This document shows, piece after piece, positions 32,877-39,951 of a DNA stretch of 39,951 bases. Location of the stretch: contig CAKUDE010000019.1 of NCBI GenBank assembly GCA_934645175.1, positions 1 to 39,951 on the forward strand, written 5' to 3'. The notes beneath the pieces are model-generated. The model had not been told where the DNA came from, did no database searches, and saw only the letters and a list, made by a program, of their open reading frames with translations. The number at the start of each line of letters is the position of its first letter. The first letter of the stretch is position 1. The stretch comes from an uncultured Oscillospiraceae bacterium. Lineage in GTDB: Bacteria; Bacillota; Clostridia; Oscillospirales; Oscillospiraceae. The position numbers were made by a program, and so were the translations under genes.

Positions 32877-34241
32877 TTAGCCGAACAGGGCGATAAATAC
32901 GCCTGCGGCAACGGCCGAGCCGATCACACCGGCAACGTTCGGCCCCATGGCGTGCATCAGCAGGAAGTTGCCCGGATCCTCGCGCTGACCTTCCTTTTGT
33001 GAAACACGCGCGGCCATCGGGACGGCGGAAACACCGGCCGAGCCGATGAGCGGATTGATCTTTTTGCCTTCCGGCAGGAAGAGGTTCATAAACTTTGCCA
33101 GCAGTACGCCGCCCGCCGTACCGCCGCCGAAGGCGATCACGCCGAGAACAATGATGCCGAGCGTCTGCGGAGACAGGAAGCTGTCGGCTTTTGCCGTCGC
33201 GCCGACGGAGATACCGAGCAGGATGACGACGATATTCATCAGCTCGTTCTGCGCGGTTTTTGCAAGACGGTCGACCACGCCGCACTCACGCATCAGGTTG
33301 CCAAGCATCAGACAGCCGACCAGCGGCGTTGCACTCGGGACAAACAGAGCAACAAAAACGGTAACGGCGATGGGGAACACAATCTTTTCGGTCTTCGAGA
33401 CGGAACGCAGGCTGTCCATGCGGATCAGGCGTTCTTTTTTCGTCGTCAGCGCCCGCATAATGGGCGGCTGGATGACGGGCACAAGAGCCATGTAGGAATA
33501 TGCCGCAATTGCAATCGGGCCGAGCAGGGCCGGAGCAAGCTTGGAGGTAACGTAGATGGCGGTCGGACCGTCTGCGCCGCCGATGATACCGATGGCGGCA
33601 GCCATGGCCTGCGTAAAGCTCAGACCGTCGATCCCTATCTTGGTAATCAACTGCGCGCCGAGGTAGGCAACGAAGATACCAAGCTGTGCGGCAGCGCCGA
33701 GCAGGAGGCTCTTGGGGTTGGCAATCAGCGGGCCGAAGTCGGTCATCGCACCCACGCCGACGAAGATCAGGCAGGGATAGACACCGAGCTTGACGCCAAG
33801 ATAAAGGACATCAATCAGACCGAAGGTGTCGCTGTTGCCGAAGGCGGACCAGTTGATATGGCCGGATTCGTTGATGAAGATCTCCGGATGATACATCCCT
33901 GCGCCGGGCAGATTCGTCAGCAGCATGCCGAAGGCAATGGGCAGAAGCAGCAGCGGCTCAAAGCCCTTTCCGATAGCAAGATAGAGCAGGACGAAGGAGA
34001 TAAGGATCATGAGAAGCGAGCGCCAGTCGGCACTGTGGATCAGCATCATGATACCGGACTGGTTGATGAAGTTTTCCATTGCCTCACCGTTGGATTGGGC
34101 ACCGGTATTTGATGCGGCAGCGGCGGCGTCGAGCTTGGCACTGTCCAGCGCGCTGACACCGAACATGACCAGACATACGACAAGACCGACCGCCAGCAGC
34201 GCCAGAAGGCTGCGGTGCAGGGCCTTATTCTCTTTAAACAT
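32877..34241 (-). CDS. oadB: Sodium-translocating decarboxylase beta subunit
   Basis: The 454-residue polytopic membrane protein matches the beta subunit of Na+-pumping biotin decarboxylases. The diagnostic [19 protein letters not shown] sequence in the core, the [11 protein letters not shown] loop and [14 protein letters not shown] near the C-terminus are present. It decarboxylates carboxybiotin and uses the energy to export 1-2 Na+ per turnover, which the cell can use for transport or ATP synthesis. The N-terminal span and Ala/Ser-rich loop (residues about 10-60) are longer than in the Klebsiella protein. It lies between the biotin carrier and the alpha subunit in the operon. Confidence 0.93.
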   Translation of the reverse strand: MFKENKALHRSLLALLAVGLVVCLVMFGVSALDSAKLDAAAAASNTGAQSNGEAMENFINQSGIMMLIHSADWRSLLMILISFVLLYLAIGKGFEPLLLLPIAFGMLLTNLPGAGMYHPEIFINESGHINWSAFGNSDTFGLIDVLYLGVKLGVYPCLIFVGVGAMTDFGPLIANPKSLLLGAAAQLGIFVAYLGAQLITKIGIDGLSFTQAMAAAIGIIGGADGPTAIYVTSKLAPALLGPIAIAAYSYMALVPVIQPPIMRALTTKKERLIRMDSLRSVSKTEKIVFPIAVTVFVALFVPSATPLVGCLMLGNLMRECGVVDRLAKTAQNELMNIVVILLGISVGATAKADSFLSPQTLGIIVLGVIAFGGGTAGGVLLAKFMNLFLPEGKKINPLIGSAGVSAVPMAARVSQKEGQREDPGNFLLMHAMGPNVAGVIGSAVAAGVFIALFG

Positions 34242-34263
34242 AGGGAGCGCCTCTTATTCTTTC

Positions 34264-34617
34264 TTACGCGATGGTGCAAAGCAGAGCCTGAGTTTCAACA
34301 TTATCGCCCTTGCGGACATGAACGCCGGTGACACGGCCGTCGCACGGCGACTGGATCTCGTTTTCCATCTTCATAGCCTCCAGAGTAACAAGCACGTCGC
34401 CCTTTTTGACGGCCTGACCGGGCTGAACTCTTACGTCCAGAATGGTGCCGGGCATCGGAGCCTTGATCTGCTCGCCGCCGACGGGCGCGGAGGCGACAGG
34501 CGCAGCGGGAGCGGCTGCGGGTGCAGGGGCGGAGACAGCGGCCGCTGCGGGAGCCTGCATTTCCTCGATTTCGATCTCGTAGAGAGAACCATTAACATTG
34601 ACGCGATACTTTTTCAT
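34264..34617 (-). CDS. Biotin carrier subunit of the sodium pump
   Basis: The 117-residue protein has an N-terminal strand pair (KKYRVNVNGSLYEIEIEE), a flexible Ala/Pro linker (about 21-47) and a biotinyl domain with the canonical EAMKMEN site, whose central lysine is biotinylated. Flanking IKAPMPGTILDV and CDGRVTGVHVRKGD complete the fold. It carries CO2 between the alpha and beta subunits. Stand-alone carriers of this kind occur in methylmalonyl-CoA and glutaconyl-CoA decarboxylases (MmdC, GcdC) as well as in some oxaloacetate decarboxylases. It lies 22 bases before oadB. Confidence 0.95.
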   Translation of the reverse strand: MKKYRVNVNGSLYEIEIEEMQAPAAAAVSAPAPAAAPAAPVASAPVGGEQIKAPMPGTILDVRVQPGQAVKKGDVLVTLEAMKMENEIQSPCDGRVTGVHVRKGDNVETQALLCTIA

Positions 34618-34646
34618 GGGGACTTACCTTTCTTTCAGAGAATTGA

Positions 34647-34910
34647 TTAGAGCTTGCGGACAGAGAGAATGCGGATGGCCGACGCATCGGTCCCGCTGGC
34701 CTCCGCGATGGCGGCGGACACGGCGGCGATAAACTCGGCGCGGTTGGGGATTTCGTTCGATGTGGCTGCGGGAGCAGCGGAAGCGGCAGATTTTTCCTGC
34801 TTCGGCTTGATCAGGCGTGTGAGGCTTAAGAGCATACACAGCACGATGATCAGAGCAAGTACGATAAAGACTGTCGCAAGGCCCATCACAACGACAAACC
34901 AGTTTTCCAT
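34647..34910 (-). CDS. oadG: Decarboxylase gamma subunit (OadG-type)
   Basis: The 87-residue protein has one N-terminal membrane span (about residues 5-30, GLATVFIVLALIIVLCMLL), a charged Ala-rich linker and a C-terminal segment EFIAAVSAAIAEASGTDASAIRILSVRKL typical of OadG/MmdD. The gamma subunit assembles the alpha and beta subunits. The ATG at 34910 is chosen because AAAGGAGG lies 5 bases upstream and the span begins directly after it; a longer frame extends into the kinase gene. It is the first gene of the operon. No strong promoter is visible in the 70 bases upstream, so it may depend on read-through from the kinase-like gene or on a weak TATAGT box. Confidence 0.88.
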   Translation of the reverse strand: MENWFVVVMGLATVFIVLALIIVLCMLLSLTRLIKPKQEKSAASAAPAATSNEIPNRAEFIAAVSAAIAEASGTDASAIRILSVRKL

Positions 34911-34980
34911 GGGAACCTCCTTTGCTGGGGCGCAGGCCCCGAAACTATATCTATCGAAGGGCACAGAGCCGTTTAATAGA

Positions 34981-37899
34981 CTAACGGATCTCGAAAGGCG
35001 TTGAGACCAGCAGACGGCCGTTGACGTAGACCTCAACGGTATAGCTGCCGGACGCCCCCGGATTTTCGATCTCTGCGGTATGGCGGCGGTTGAGCCAGAG
35101 CGAGGACCACACACCGGTGACGCGATTCTGGCTGACGACTGCGCCGCTGCCGTCGCGAACCAGATAGTCGAAACGGACAAGATCGTTCGAGCCGTTCATG
35201 CTGCGAACCTGAATGCAGAGGGCGAGCTTATCGCTTGCGGAGAAGACGGTGGAATCCTGCGCCAGATCGCCATAGTTCCACGAGGCCTTCTCGGGGCAAT
35301 ACCACATAGAGCTGTAGGGCGGTGTGGGCTGGATGCCGTAGGACGTGAAGCGCTCCGCCTGCGGCGTATGGTAGGTCAGCTCCGTGTTTCCGTAAAGCGT
35401 TTCCACACCGCTTGCCTGCACGCGAAACACATAGTCCGCATCGGGCACAAGACCGCTGAGCGTCAGCGTCGTGTCGCTGCCGCTGAGTGAGAGCGGCTCG
35501 GACTGTGCGTTTTGCAGGCCGTAGGAGAGTGTCCAGCTTTCGGGATTTCGACCGGAGATCAGCCGCCAGGACAGGACGAGCGTTCCGTCCTCCTGCAGCT
35601 CCGCTTTCAGATCGCCGAGCACGGTCGGATTTGCCGCAAGCACGGTTTGAACTTCGGCAAGCATTCCGTCGGCATTGAGCGTGAAGGTGTATTCGTGCGT
35701 CAGATCCGGCAGTGTGAATGTGCAGCTTGTCTCGCGGACAACGGATTCCAGTCCGTCCAAGCCGTCGGCCGTGCAGCGAACGGTCCAGCTATCCGGGAGA
35801 TTGTCGCCGGGCGTCCAGCTCAGCGTGACGGTATAGCCGTCAATGGCGCTGATTCTCAGATCGGTGACGCGTACGACGGGCAGCGGGGTAAAGGAGGTCT
35901 GCGTACCGCCTTCGACGATCATCCGGTCTGAATTCTGCAACGAGAATATGTATTCCTGCCGGGTTTTCAGACCGCTGACAAGCACTGTGCTGCCGTCAAA
36001 ACGGAGTGACTTTTCATCCGTTCCGTCCACGCTGCGGACGAGCAGCTCCCATTCGGTATCGGGAGAGACACTGCTGGCAACCGTAATGAGAACCTCGCCG
36101 TCGTTTTCGCCGGCGGAGGCGCGAAGCGCTTCAACGATAACGACTTGTGGTGTCGTAAAAACATGAACGTTTTCGCTTTCGCTGCTGAGGCGGTGATGCT
36201 CCGCAGCGGAAACGGTTATGACATACCGGGTCTTTTCACTCAGGCCACTGATACGGAATACGCCGTTTGCAAGCGATACAGGGAAGGTTTTGCCGCTCTG
36301 GTCGGCGCAGACAATGGAAAAATGCTCCGGCGCATCATCCGAGTCAAGGACGAATTGCACGCCGTCTGCGGTGAAGTCGGAGAATGTTACGGATCGGACG
36401 GAAACAAAATACCACTTTAGACCGAACCATGCGGCAGCGGCCAGCACGAGCACAAGAATCCCTGCAACGAGCAGCGGCACGGTTTTCGAGCGCTTCTTCG
36501 GCGGCTGCGCTTCTTCGGCATCGACGTAGGCGTACTCCTCCTCTGTGGACGGCTGCGGTGTCTGCGCGGTCTCCCTTTCCTCGGGGGGCGCTTGCTCCGT
36601 ATTTCCGATGTGCTTGGAGACATCGGCCAACAGAGCGTCAAGCTCCTCACCTGCTGCCTGCCGTTGGCTCAGCTCCGGTGGAAGCGCGGGCGTCGTCTGC
36701 GGCTCATCCTTCTGCAGCTCGACTTGCGTTTCTTCGGAGTCCGAGGAGGGAGCACCATCCGCGGAGGCGGCAACCTCGCTTGCGGGAGTGTCCGCGACGT
36801 TGGCAGCAGCCGGTGCGGTGCTGAGGGTATCGCTTCCTCCGCAGTTCAGATCGGGAGAGAAGCTCTTGCGGAACGTTTCGTCCAGATCCTCTGCGTGTGT
36901 CATGCGGATCGGTTCGTCCTCCGGCTCCTGTGCATCCTTCGTATCAATCGGTTCGGAGGGAACGACCAGCGGCGGAACGATGGGGGTATCGGAAATGTGA
37001 TTGCGCTGCATATAAAAGGCGAGCGCCTGCTTCAGCACATCCGGTGTCTGGAAGCGTTCCTCCGGCTTGAAAGCACAGGTTTTAAGGATGAGCGCCGCCA
37101 TTTCATAGTCCGCATACAGCGGGGTAGGCAGGGGCTTACCGGTCAGACGCAGCTTTTCCGCCATGGCTTCATCCGTGTTTTCATCGCGGAACGGTGCGTG
37201 CGCACCGTTATAAACATGGTAGAGCACCATGCCAAGAGAATACAGGTCGATCGTCCTGTTGGGGGAGGCAGCCAATTCAAACAGCTCCGGTGCGGAGTAG
37301 GCTCCCAGATAGTTCTCGGGCACGGAGGCGTATTCCAGATCCTCCAGCGGGGCAAGTCCCAGGTCGCCGGGGATAAACCGACCCGTCGGAGTCAGGAAAA
37401 TGTTTTCCGGTTTCAGATTTTCAAGCAGGAAGCCGTTGTCACGGCAGACCTCAAGGGAATCGCACAAATCAATTCCGAGATTGACCGCGCGAAGATTTGA
37501 CATCTCACTGCTGACGACAAAACTGCTCAGCGGGACAAGGCGCGGATAGAGAATATAAAGGTAGTAGCCGATCCCGTCGGGTTGGGCCTCGCTCTGATAG
37601 CCGACGGGGCCGAGAAAGCGGCCGGATTCGGAGAGCGCTTTTGCACTGTCAAGCTCACGGCAGACATCTGCGACCAACGCACCGTAATATGCGTGTATCG
37701 CCGCCTCGTCCGGGTAGGCGCCGGACAACAGGAGCGCCTGAATTTTTGTGTTGTCCGCAGGGTAGGCCAACCGTTTGAGTATAAAGCGCTCGCCCTGCTC
37801 GTTGCGAAGGCCGAAGCAGGCGCAGCCGCTCCGTTCGGGCAGCGTTTCCTCTACGGTCAGGTGGTCGAGCAGAGGGGAAATCGTTTGAACATCGATCAT
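34981..37899 (-). CDS. Membrane kinase-like protein with Fn3 domains, catalytic Asp replaced
   Basis: The 972-residue protein has a kinase-like domain (about 1-295), a disordered acidic linker (about 310-470), one membrane span (about 473-493) and an outer part with about four Fn3-like modules and a final beta domain. Kinase landmarks are the beta-3 lysine Lys42 (RFILKRL), KPEN (163-166), DLG at 179-181 for DFG, and the APE of YSAPELF. The HRD catalytic loop reads LEN (159-161), so the catalytic Asp is Asn161, and the Gly-rich loop is not evident. ATP binding is plausible but phosphotransfer is doubtful. It resembles PrkC-like kinases in layout, with Fn3 instead of PASTA domains. It stands upstream of the oad operon and divergent from a zinc-ribbon protein. 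Confidence 0.85.
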   Translation of the reverse strand: MIDVQTISPLLDHLTVEETLPERSGCACFGLRNEQGERFILKRLAYPADNTKIQALLLSGAYPDEAAIHAYYGALVADVCRELDSAKALSESGRFLGPVGYQSEAQPDGIGYYLYILYPRLVPLSSFVVSSEMSNLRAVNLGIDLCDSLEVCRDNGFLLENLKPENIFLTPTGRFIPGDLGLAPLEDLEYASVPENYLGAYSAPELFELAASPNRTIDLYSLGMVLYHVYNGAHAPFRDENTDEAMAEKLRLTGKPLPTPLYADYEMAALILKTCAFKPEERFQTPDVLKQALAFYMQRNHISDTPIVPPLVVPSEPIDTKDAQEPEDEPIRMTHAEDLDETFRKSFSPDLNCGGSDTLSTAPAAANVADTPASEVAASADGAPSSDSEETQVELQKDEPQTTPALPPELSQRQAAGEELDALLADVSKHIGNTEQAPPEERETAQTPQPSTEEEYAYVDAEEAQPPKKRSKTVPLLVAGILVLVLAAAAWFGLKWYFVSVRSVTFSDFTADGVQFVLDSDDAPEHFSIVCADQSGKTFPVSLANGVFRISGLSEKTRYVITVSAAEHHRLSSESENVHVFTTPQVVIVEALRASAGENDGEVLITVASSVSPDTEWELLVRSVDGTDEKSLRFDGSTVLVSGLKTRQEYIFSLQNSDRMIVEGGTQTSFTPLPVVRVTDLRISAIDGYTVTLSWTPGDNLPDSWTVRCTADGLDGLESVVRETSCTFTLPDLTHEYTFTLNADGMLAEVQTVLAANPTVLGDLKAELQEDGTLVLSWRLISGRNPESWTLSYGLQNAQSEPLSLSGSDTTLTLSGLVPDADYVFRVQASGVETLYGNTELTYHTPQAERFTSYGIQPTPPYSSMWYCPEKASWNYGDLAQDSTVFSASDKLALCIQVRSMNGSNDLVRFDYLVRDGSGAVVSQNRVTGVWSSLWLNRRHTAEIENPGASGSYTVEVYVNGRLLVSTPFEIR

Positions 37900-37935
37900 T
37901 TTTCTGCCTCCTTTGGAAAAACTCGATTCCTAGCG

Positions 37936-37941
37936 ATTATA
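37936..37941 (-). promoter_or_regulatory. Possible -10 box of the kinase-like gene
   Basis: On the minus strand a perfect TATAAT lies 36 bases upstream of the start. The AT-rich region beyond it has no good -35 at 16-18 bases. Confidence 0.4.
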
Positions 37942-38232
37942 TACTACGACATTTTTGAAAAAAAATCAATAACAATTTTGTCATAACGGCAATTTGCGTG
38001 CAAATCATTTATGCCGTAAAGAAGCCCTGGAGCTTTGCCTGCAGCTCACAGGTGAGAAAATAATCGGAATTTGCAATGAGAACACTAAAATTGAATTAGA
38101 GCGATAAAACGAAGGATCGTTCGCCGGCAGGAAAACGCAATGAATTTTTATACACGGAGATTCGACTTTTTTCTCTGCGGCAGATCAGCTTGTTCACTGC
38201 GGGATGTCGAAAGAAAAAAATCACCAAGCGAC

Positions 38233-38261
38233 TTGTCTTTCGGGTGGAAAAATGGTATGAT
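38233..38261 (+). promoter_or_regulatory. Extended -10 promoter of the zinc-ribbon gene
   Basis: TTGTCT (38233-38238), 17 bases, TATGAT (38256-38261) preceded by TGG makes an extended -10 promoter 32 bases upstream of the start. Confidence 0.65.
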
Positions 38262-38293
38262 AAAAAAAACGGAAAGGAGAATCCACAAACGTA

Positions 38294-39598
38294 ATGGAAA
38301 ACCGAAAAGTATGCAATTACTGCGGAAACATATATGATGAAAAGCTGGAGCGCTGCCCGCTTTGCGGAAGCTCTTCGCAGACGGTACGCCCCGAGCGGAC
38401 AGAGAGTGAAAAGTCCTCGCATTCGCGCGGCGCGTTTGAGACACAGAAGAAGTCTGCGGAGCGTGGGGTAAGCCGTCCGGCGGCTCCCGCGAAAAAAGCT
38501 CCTGCCGAGGACCCGAACGCTTCGTCCAAGAAATTTCTGGTTGCATCCGTGATTTTCCTTGGCCTTGCCGTTGTGATTGTCGGCTATTTTATCGGCGATA
38601 TGATTGGCTGGTGGCCGGGACTGGAGGATTGGATCGACCGTTCTCCGGCAACGACTTCCGAAAATGTCGGAAGCTGCACTCTGCTGGATGTTTCTCCGAA
38701 TGGGGGAGAGCTTTCTTTCGCCGAGGCCGGCCAGAGTATGGAGCTGAAGGTGACGGTGAACCTGGACTGCACGGAGGAAATCCGCGTCAATGTCACGAAT
38801 GAAGCGTTGCTTCTGGTCACTGCAAAAGACGATAACGCCGCGGAGGGCGTGGAGGTCAAGACGCGCAGTTATACGCTGATTGCGCTTGCGCCGGGCGAGA
38901 CGCTTTTGACCGTGACCTGCGGAGAAGTCGGAGGGAAAGAGAATAAAAAGACGATCCGCGTAAAATGTGAATTCTCCGGGACATATACGCCGCCGACCGA
39001 GCCGTCAACGGAACCGCCCACGGAATCCGTGACCGATCCGACGCAGGAACCGACGCAGCCGACGACACCGCCGACCGAGTCGAGCGGGATCATTCCGGCT
39101 GACTATACGCCGGAGCTGAACCTGACGGATGTGACGCTGACCTCGGAGGGCGAGACCTTCCGTGCGCAGGTAAAGAATCTGCCCGACGGTGCGGAGGTGG
39201 TCTGGACAAGCCGCAATGAGAAGGTCGCCACGGTCGATGAGAGCGGCAAGGTTCGCGCCGTTTCCGAAGGAACGACTACGATTGTTGCGACCGTCGGCGA
39301 ACACAGCGCGTCGCTGATTGTGCGCTGCAGCTTCAAGCCGAAAACAACGGACACCGAGGAGACCTATGAGCTGAATTACACGGACATGACTATCCCGGTC
39401 GGCTACCGCCAGCCCATTCGCCTGTACGATTCCAAGGGAAACCGGATCACCGAGGGATTGAGCTATCGTATCGGGAATATAAGCGTGGCAAGGTTGGACG
39501 AGAATGTTGTCATCGGCGTCGCACCCGGTACCACGACAGTGTATGTTACATACAAGGGCGTGGAGTACAAGTGCGTCGTGCGAGTTACACGCAGTTAA
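38294..39598 (+). CDS. Zinc-ribbon membrane protein with Ig-like (Big_2) domains
   Basis: The 434-residue protein begins with a zinc ribbon (Cys7, Cys10, Cys21, Cys24: CNYC and CPLC), followed by a polar linker, one membrane span (81-103) and an outer part. The outer part has a beta domain (about 120-225), a Thr/Pro/Glu-rich linker and two Big_2-like Ig folds (about 265-345, with VVWTSRNEKVATVDESGKVRAVSEGTT, and 355-434, with SYRIGNISVARLDENVVIGVAPGTT). The cytoplasmic zinc ribbon and extracellular Ig domains suggest a signal or adhesion role; the true function is unknown. GGAAAGGAG lies about 12 bases before the ATG, a slightly long spacing. It is divergent from the kinase-like gene with the same inside-out layout. 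Confidence 0.82.
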   Translation: MENRKVCNYCGNIYDEKLERCPLCGSSSQTVRPERTESEKSSHSRGAFETQKKSAERGVSRPAAPAKKAPAEDPNASSKKFLVASVIFLGLAVVIVGYFIGDMIGWWPGLEDWIDRSPATTSENVGSCTLLDVSPNGGELSFAEAGQSMELKVTVNLDCTEEIRVNVTNEALLLVTAKDDNAAEGVEVKTRSYTLIALAPGETLLTVTCGEVGGKENKKTIRVKCEFSGTYTPPTEPSTEPPTESVTDPTQEPTQPTTPPTESSGIIPADYTPELNLTDVTLTSEGETFRAQVKNLPDGAEVVWTSRNEKVATVDESGKVRAVSEGTTTIVATVGEHSASLIVRCSFKPKTTDTEETYELNYTDMTIPVGYRQPIRLYDSKGNRITEGLSYRIGNISVARLDENVVIGVAPGTTTVYVTYKGVEYKCVVRVTRS

Positions 39599-39673
39599 AA
39601 GATCAATAACCTTGCTTGTTTGCAAGAGCGCCCATGCGGAACAACAAACAGGCTCGGTAAAAACAGACAAATA

Positions 39674-39715
39674 GCCCCTGATGTAGAAAAAAAGGTACTG
39701 CATCGGGGGCATTTT
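39674..39715 (+). terminator. Terminator after the zinc-ribbon gene
   Basis: A 13-bp stem with G-T pairs (39674-39686 and 39698-39710) around an A-rich 11-base loop is followed by ATTTTC. Confidence 0.65.
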
Positions 39716-39797
39716 CTGCGATGACGAAACGACGATGACGAGAAGCCGTTGAAAATTTCGGAAAAAGTGGTAGAGAGGAAATTGAAGAAGTGGTATA

Positions 39798-39829
39798 AAG
39801 CACCGTGCGACTGCATGGTGCTTTTTCTA
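39798..39829 (+). terminator. Second hairpin, probably a terminator of a lost gene
   Basis: AAAGCACCGTGC (39798-39809) pairs with GCATGGTGCTTT (39814-39825, one G-T pair, loop GACT) and is followed by TTCT. No intact gene precedes it within the 200 bases after the zinc-ribbon terminator. Confidence 0.6.
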
Positions 39830-39881
39830 TGCCGATTGGGGCGAATGAAAAACCGAAAAAAGAGCAGCTTGTAATGATATG

Positions 39882-39915
39882 TACCCCCAATCCTGGACAC
39901 CCGGTATTGGGGGTA
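39882..39915 (+). repeat. Inverted repeat around the transposase start region
   Basis: TACCCCCAAT (39882-39891) and ATTGGGGGTA (39906-39915) are perfect 10-base inverted repeats with a 14-base loop. The right arm holds the only G-rich stretch that could serve as ribosome site for the ATG at 39923. Confidence 0.8.
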
Positions 39916-39922
39916 TTGCTAT

Positions 39923-39951
39923 ATGAAATACAGCTATGAGTACAAGCGGAT
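39923..39951 (+). CDS. Transposase OrfA, N-terminal fragment
   Basis: ATG at 39923 opens MKYSYEYKR, the usual start of the helix-turn-helix OrfA protein of IS3/IS150-type elements, which binds the element ends. The window stops after nine full codons, so intactness cannot be judged. Confidence 0.65.

Larger units (their letters stand above)
37900..38293. other. Divergent intergenic region, 394 bases
   Basis: This AT-rich spacer between the kinase-like gene (minus) and the zinc-ribbon gene (plus) holds a TATAAT on the minus strand near its left end and a good promoter on the plus strand near its right end. The central 250 bases have no convincing gene, and I saw no recognisable riboswitch or T-box. 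They could hold a small RNA or regulator sites that I cannot identify. Confidence 0.6.
39599..39879 (+). other. Intergenic region before the insertion sequence
   Basis: These 281 bases, with the first part of the insertion sequence, lie between the zinc-ribbon gene and the transposase start. They hold two hairpins (39674-39710, 39798-39825) and no credible gene. The stretch between the hairpins may be the remnant of a gene removed or broken near the insertion. Confidence 0.5.
39880..39951 (+). mobile_element. Left end of an IS3-family-like insertion sequence
   Basis: The sequence TGTACCCCCAATCCTGGACA starting at 39880 has the TG start and C-rich pattern of IS3-family terminal inverted repeats. 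It is followed 43 bases later by an open frame that begins like an IS3 OrfA. The rest of the element lies beyond the window, so neither the other end nor a target duplication can be checked. Confidence 0.65.

Noticed and set aside
37960..38230. Possible riboswitch or small RNA in the divergent spacer
   Set aside because: Only weak, AT-rich pairings were seen and no known aptamer pattern.

Overview
The window looks like a chromosomal segment of a spore-forming, Gram-positive anaerobe of the Clostridia, most likely an Oscillospiraceae/Ruminococcaceae-type gut bacterium. This rests on GC-rich coding DNA with AAAGGAGG-type ribosome sites, sporulation genes (spoVAD, spoVAE and a SpoIID-like protein), S-layer-homology (SLH) surface proteins, a MurT/GatD-type pair and a sodium-pumping decarboxylase operon. 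Species cannot be named from sequence alone.

Layout. 1-84 is the tail of an SLH protein. 146-1866 (minus) is a lipid operon: an MGDG-synthase-type glycosyltransferase and PlsY. 2166-6170 is a 1334-residue SLH protein built from 13 helical repeats, followed by a small membrane protein. 6618-8741 (minus) is a three-gene cluster of peptidoglycan-binding and SpoIID-like proteins without signal peptides. 8871-10814 holds a lipoprotein, a small helical protein (minus) and a phosphoribosyltransferase with a perfect consensus promoter. 10858-12417 (minus) is spoVAD-spoVAE plus a previously untracked 41-residue Asn/Gln-rich peptide, with sigma-G-like boxes before spoVAD and before the peptide. 12561-14197 encodes a HAD phosphatase and a glycerophosphodiesterase.

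14389-24144 is the most striking part: two giant secreted proteins in one operon. The first is a subtilisin-family protease that carries a dockerin-like pair of calcium loops and has no wall anchor of its own. The second is an SLH-anchored beta-helix protein whose N-terminal domain looks cohesin-like. Together they suggest a cell-surface protease docked on a neighbouring S-layer scaffold. Both genes avoid TTA, CTA and TCA codons over more than 4 kb, which creates very long spurious antisense frames and suggests high expression.

24252-26356 is a murT/gatD-like pair in which the GatD partner has lost both glutaminase catalytic residues. It is followed on the minus strand by an RNA methyltransferase, an ABC exporter (ATPase plus FtsX-type permease with a long coiled coil), a sodium-pumping oxaloacetate-decarboxylase operon (gamma, biotin carrier, beta, alpha) and a membrane-anchored kinase-like protein whose HRD aspartate is replaced by Asn. 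Divergent from the latter is a zinc-ribbon membrane protein with Ig-like domains. The window ends inside the left end of an IS3-family-like insertion sequence.

No tRNA, rRNA or CRISPR array was seen. Terminator hairpins separate most transcription units.
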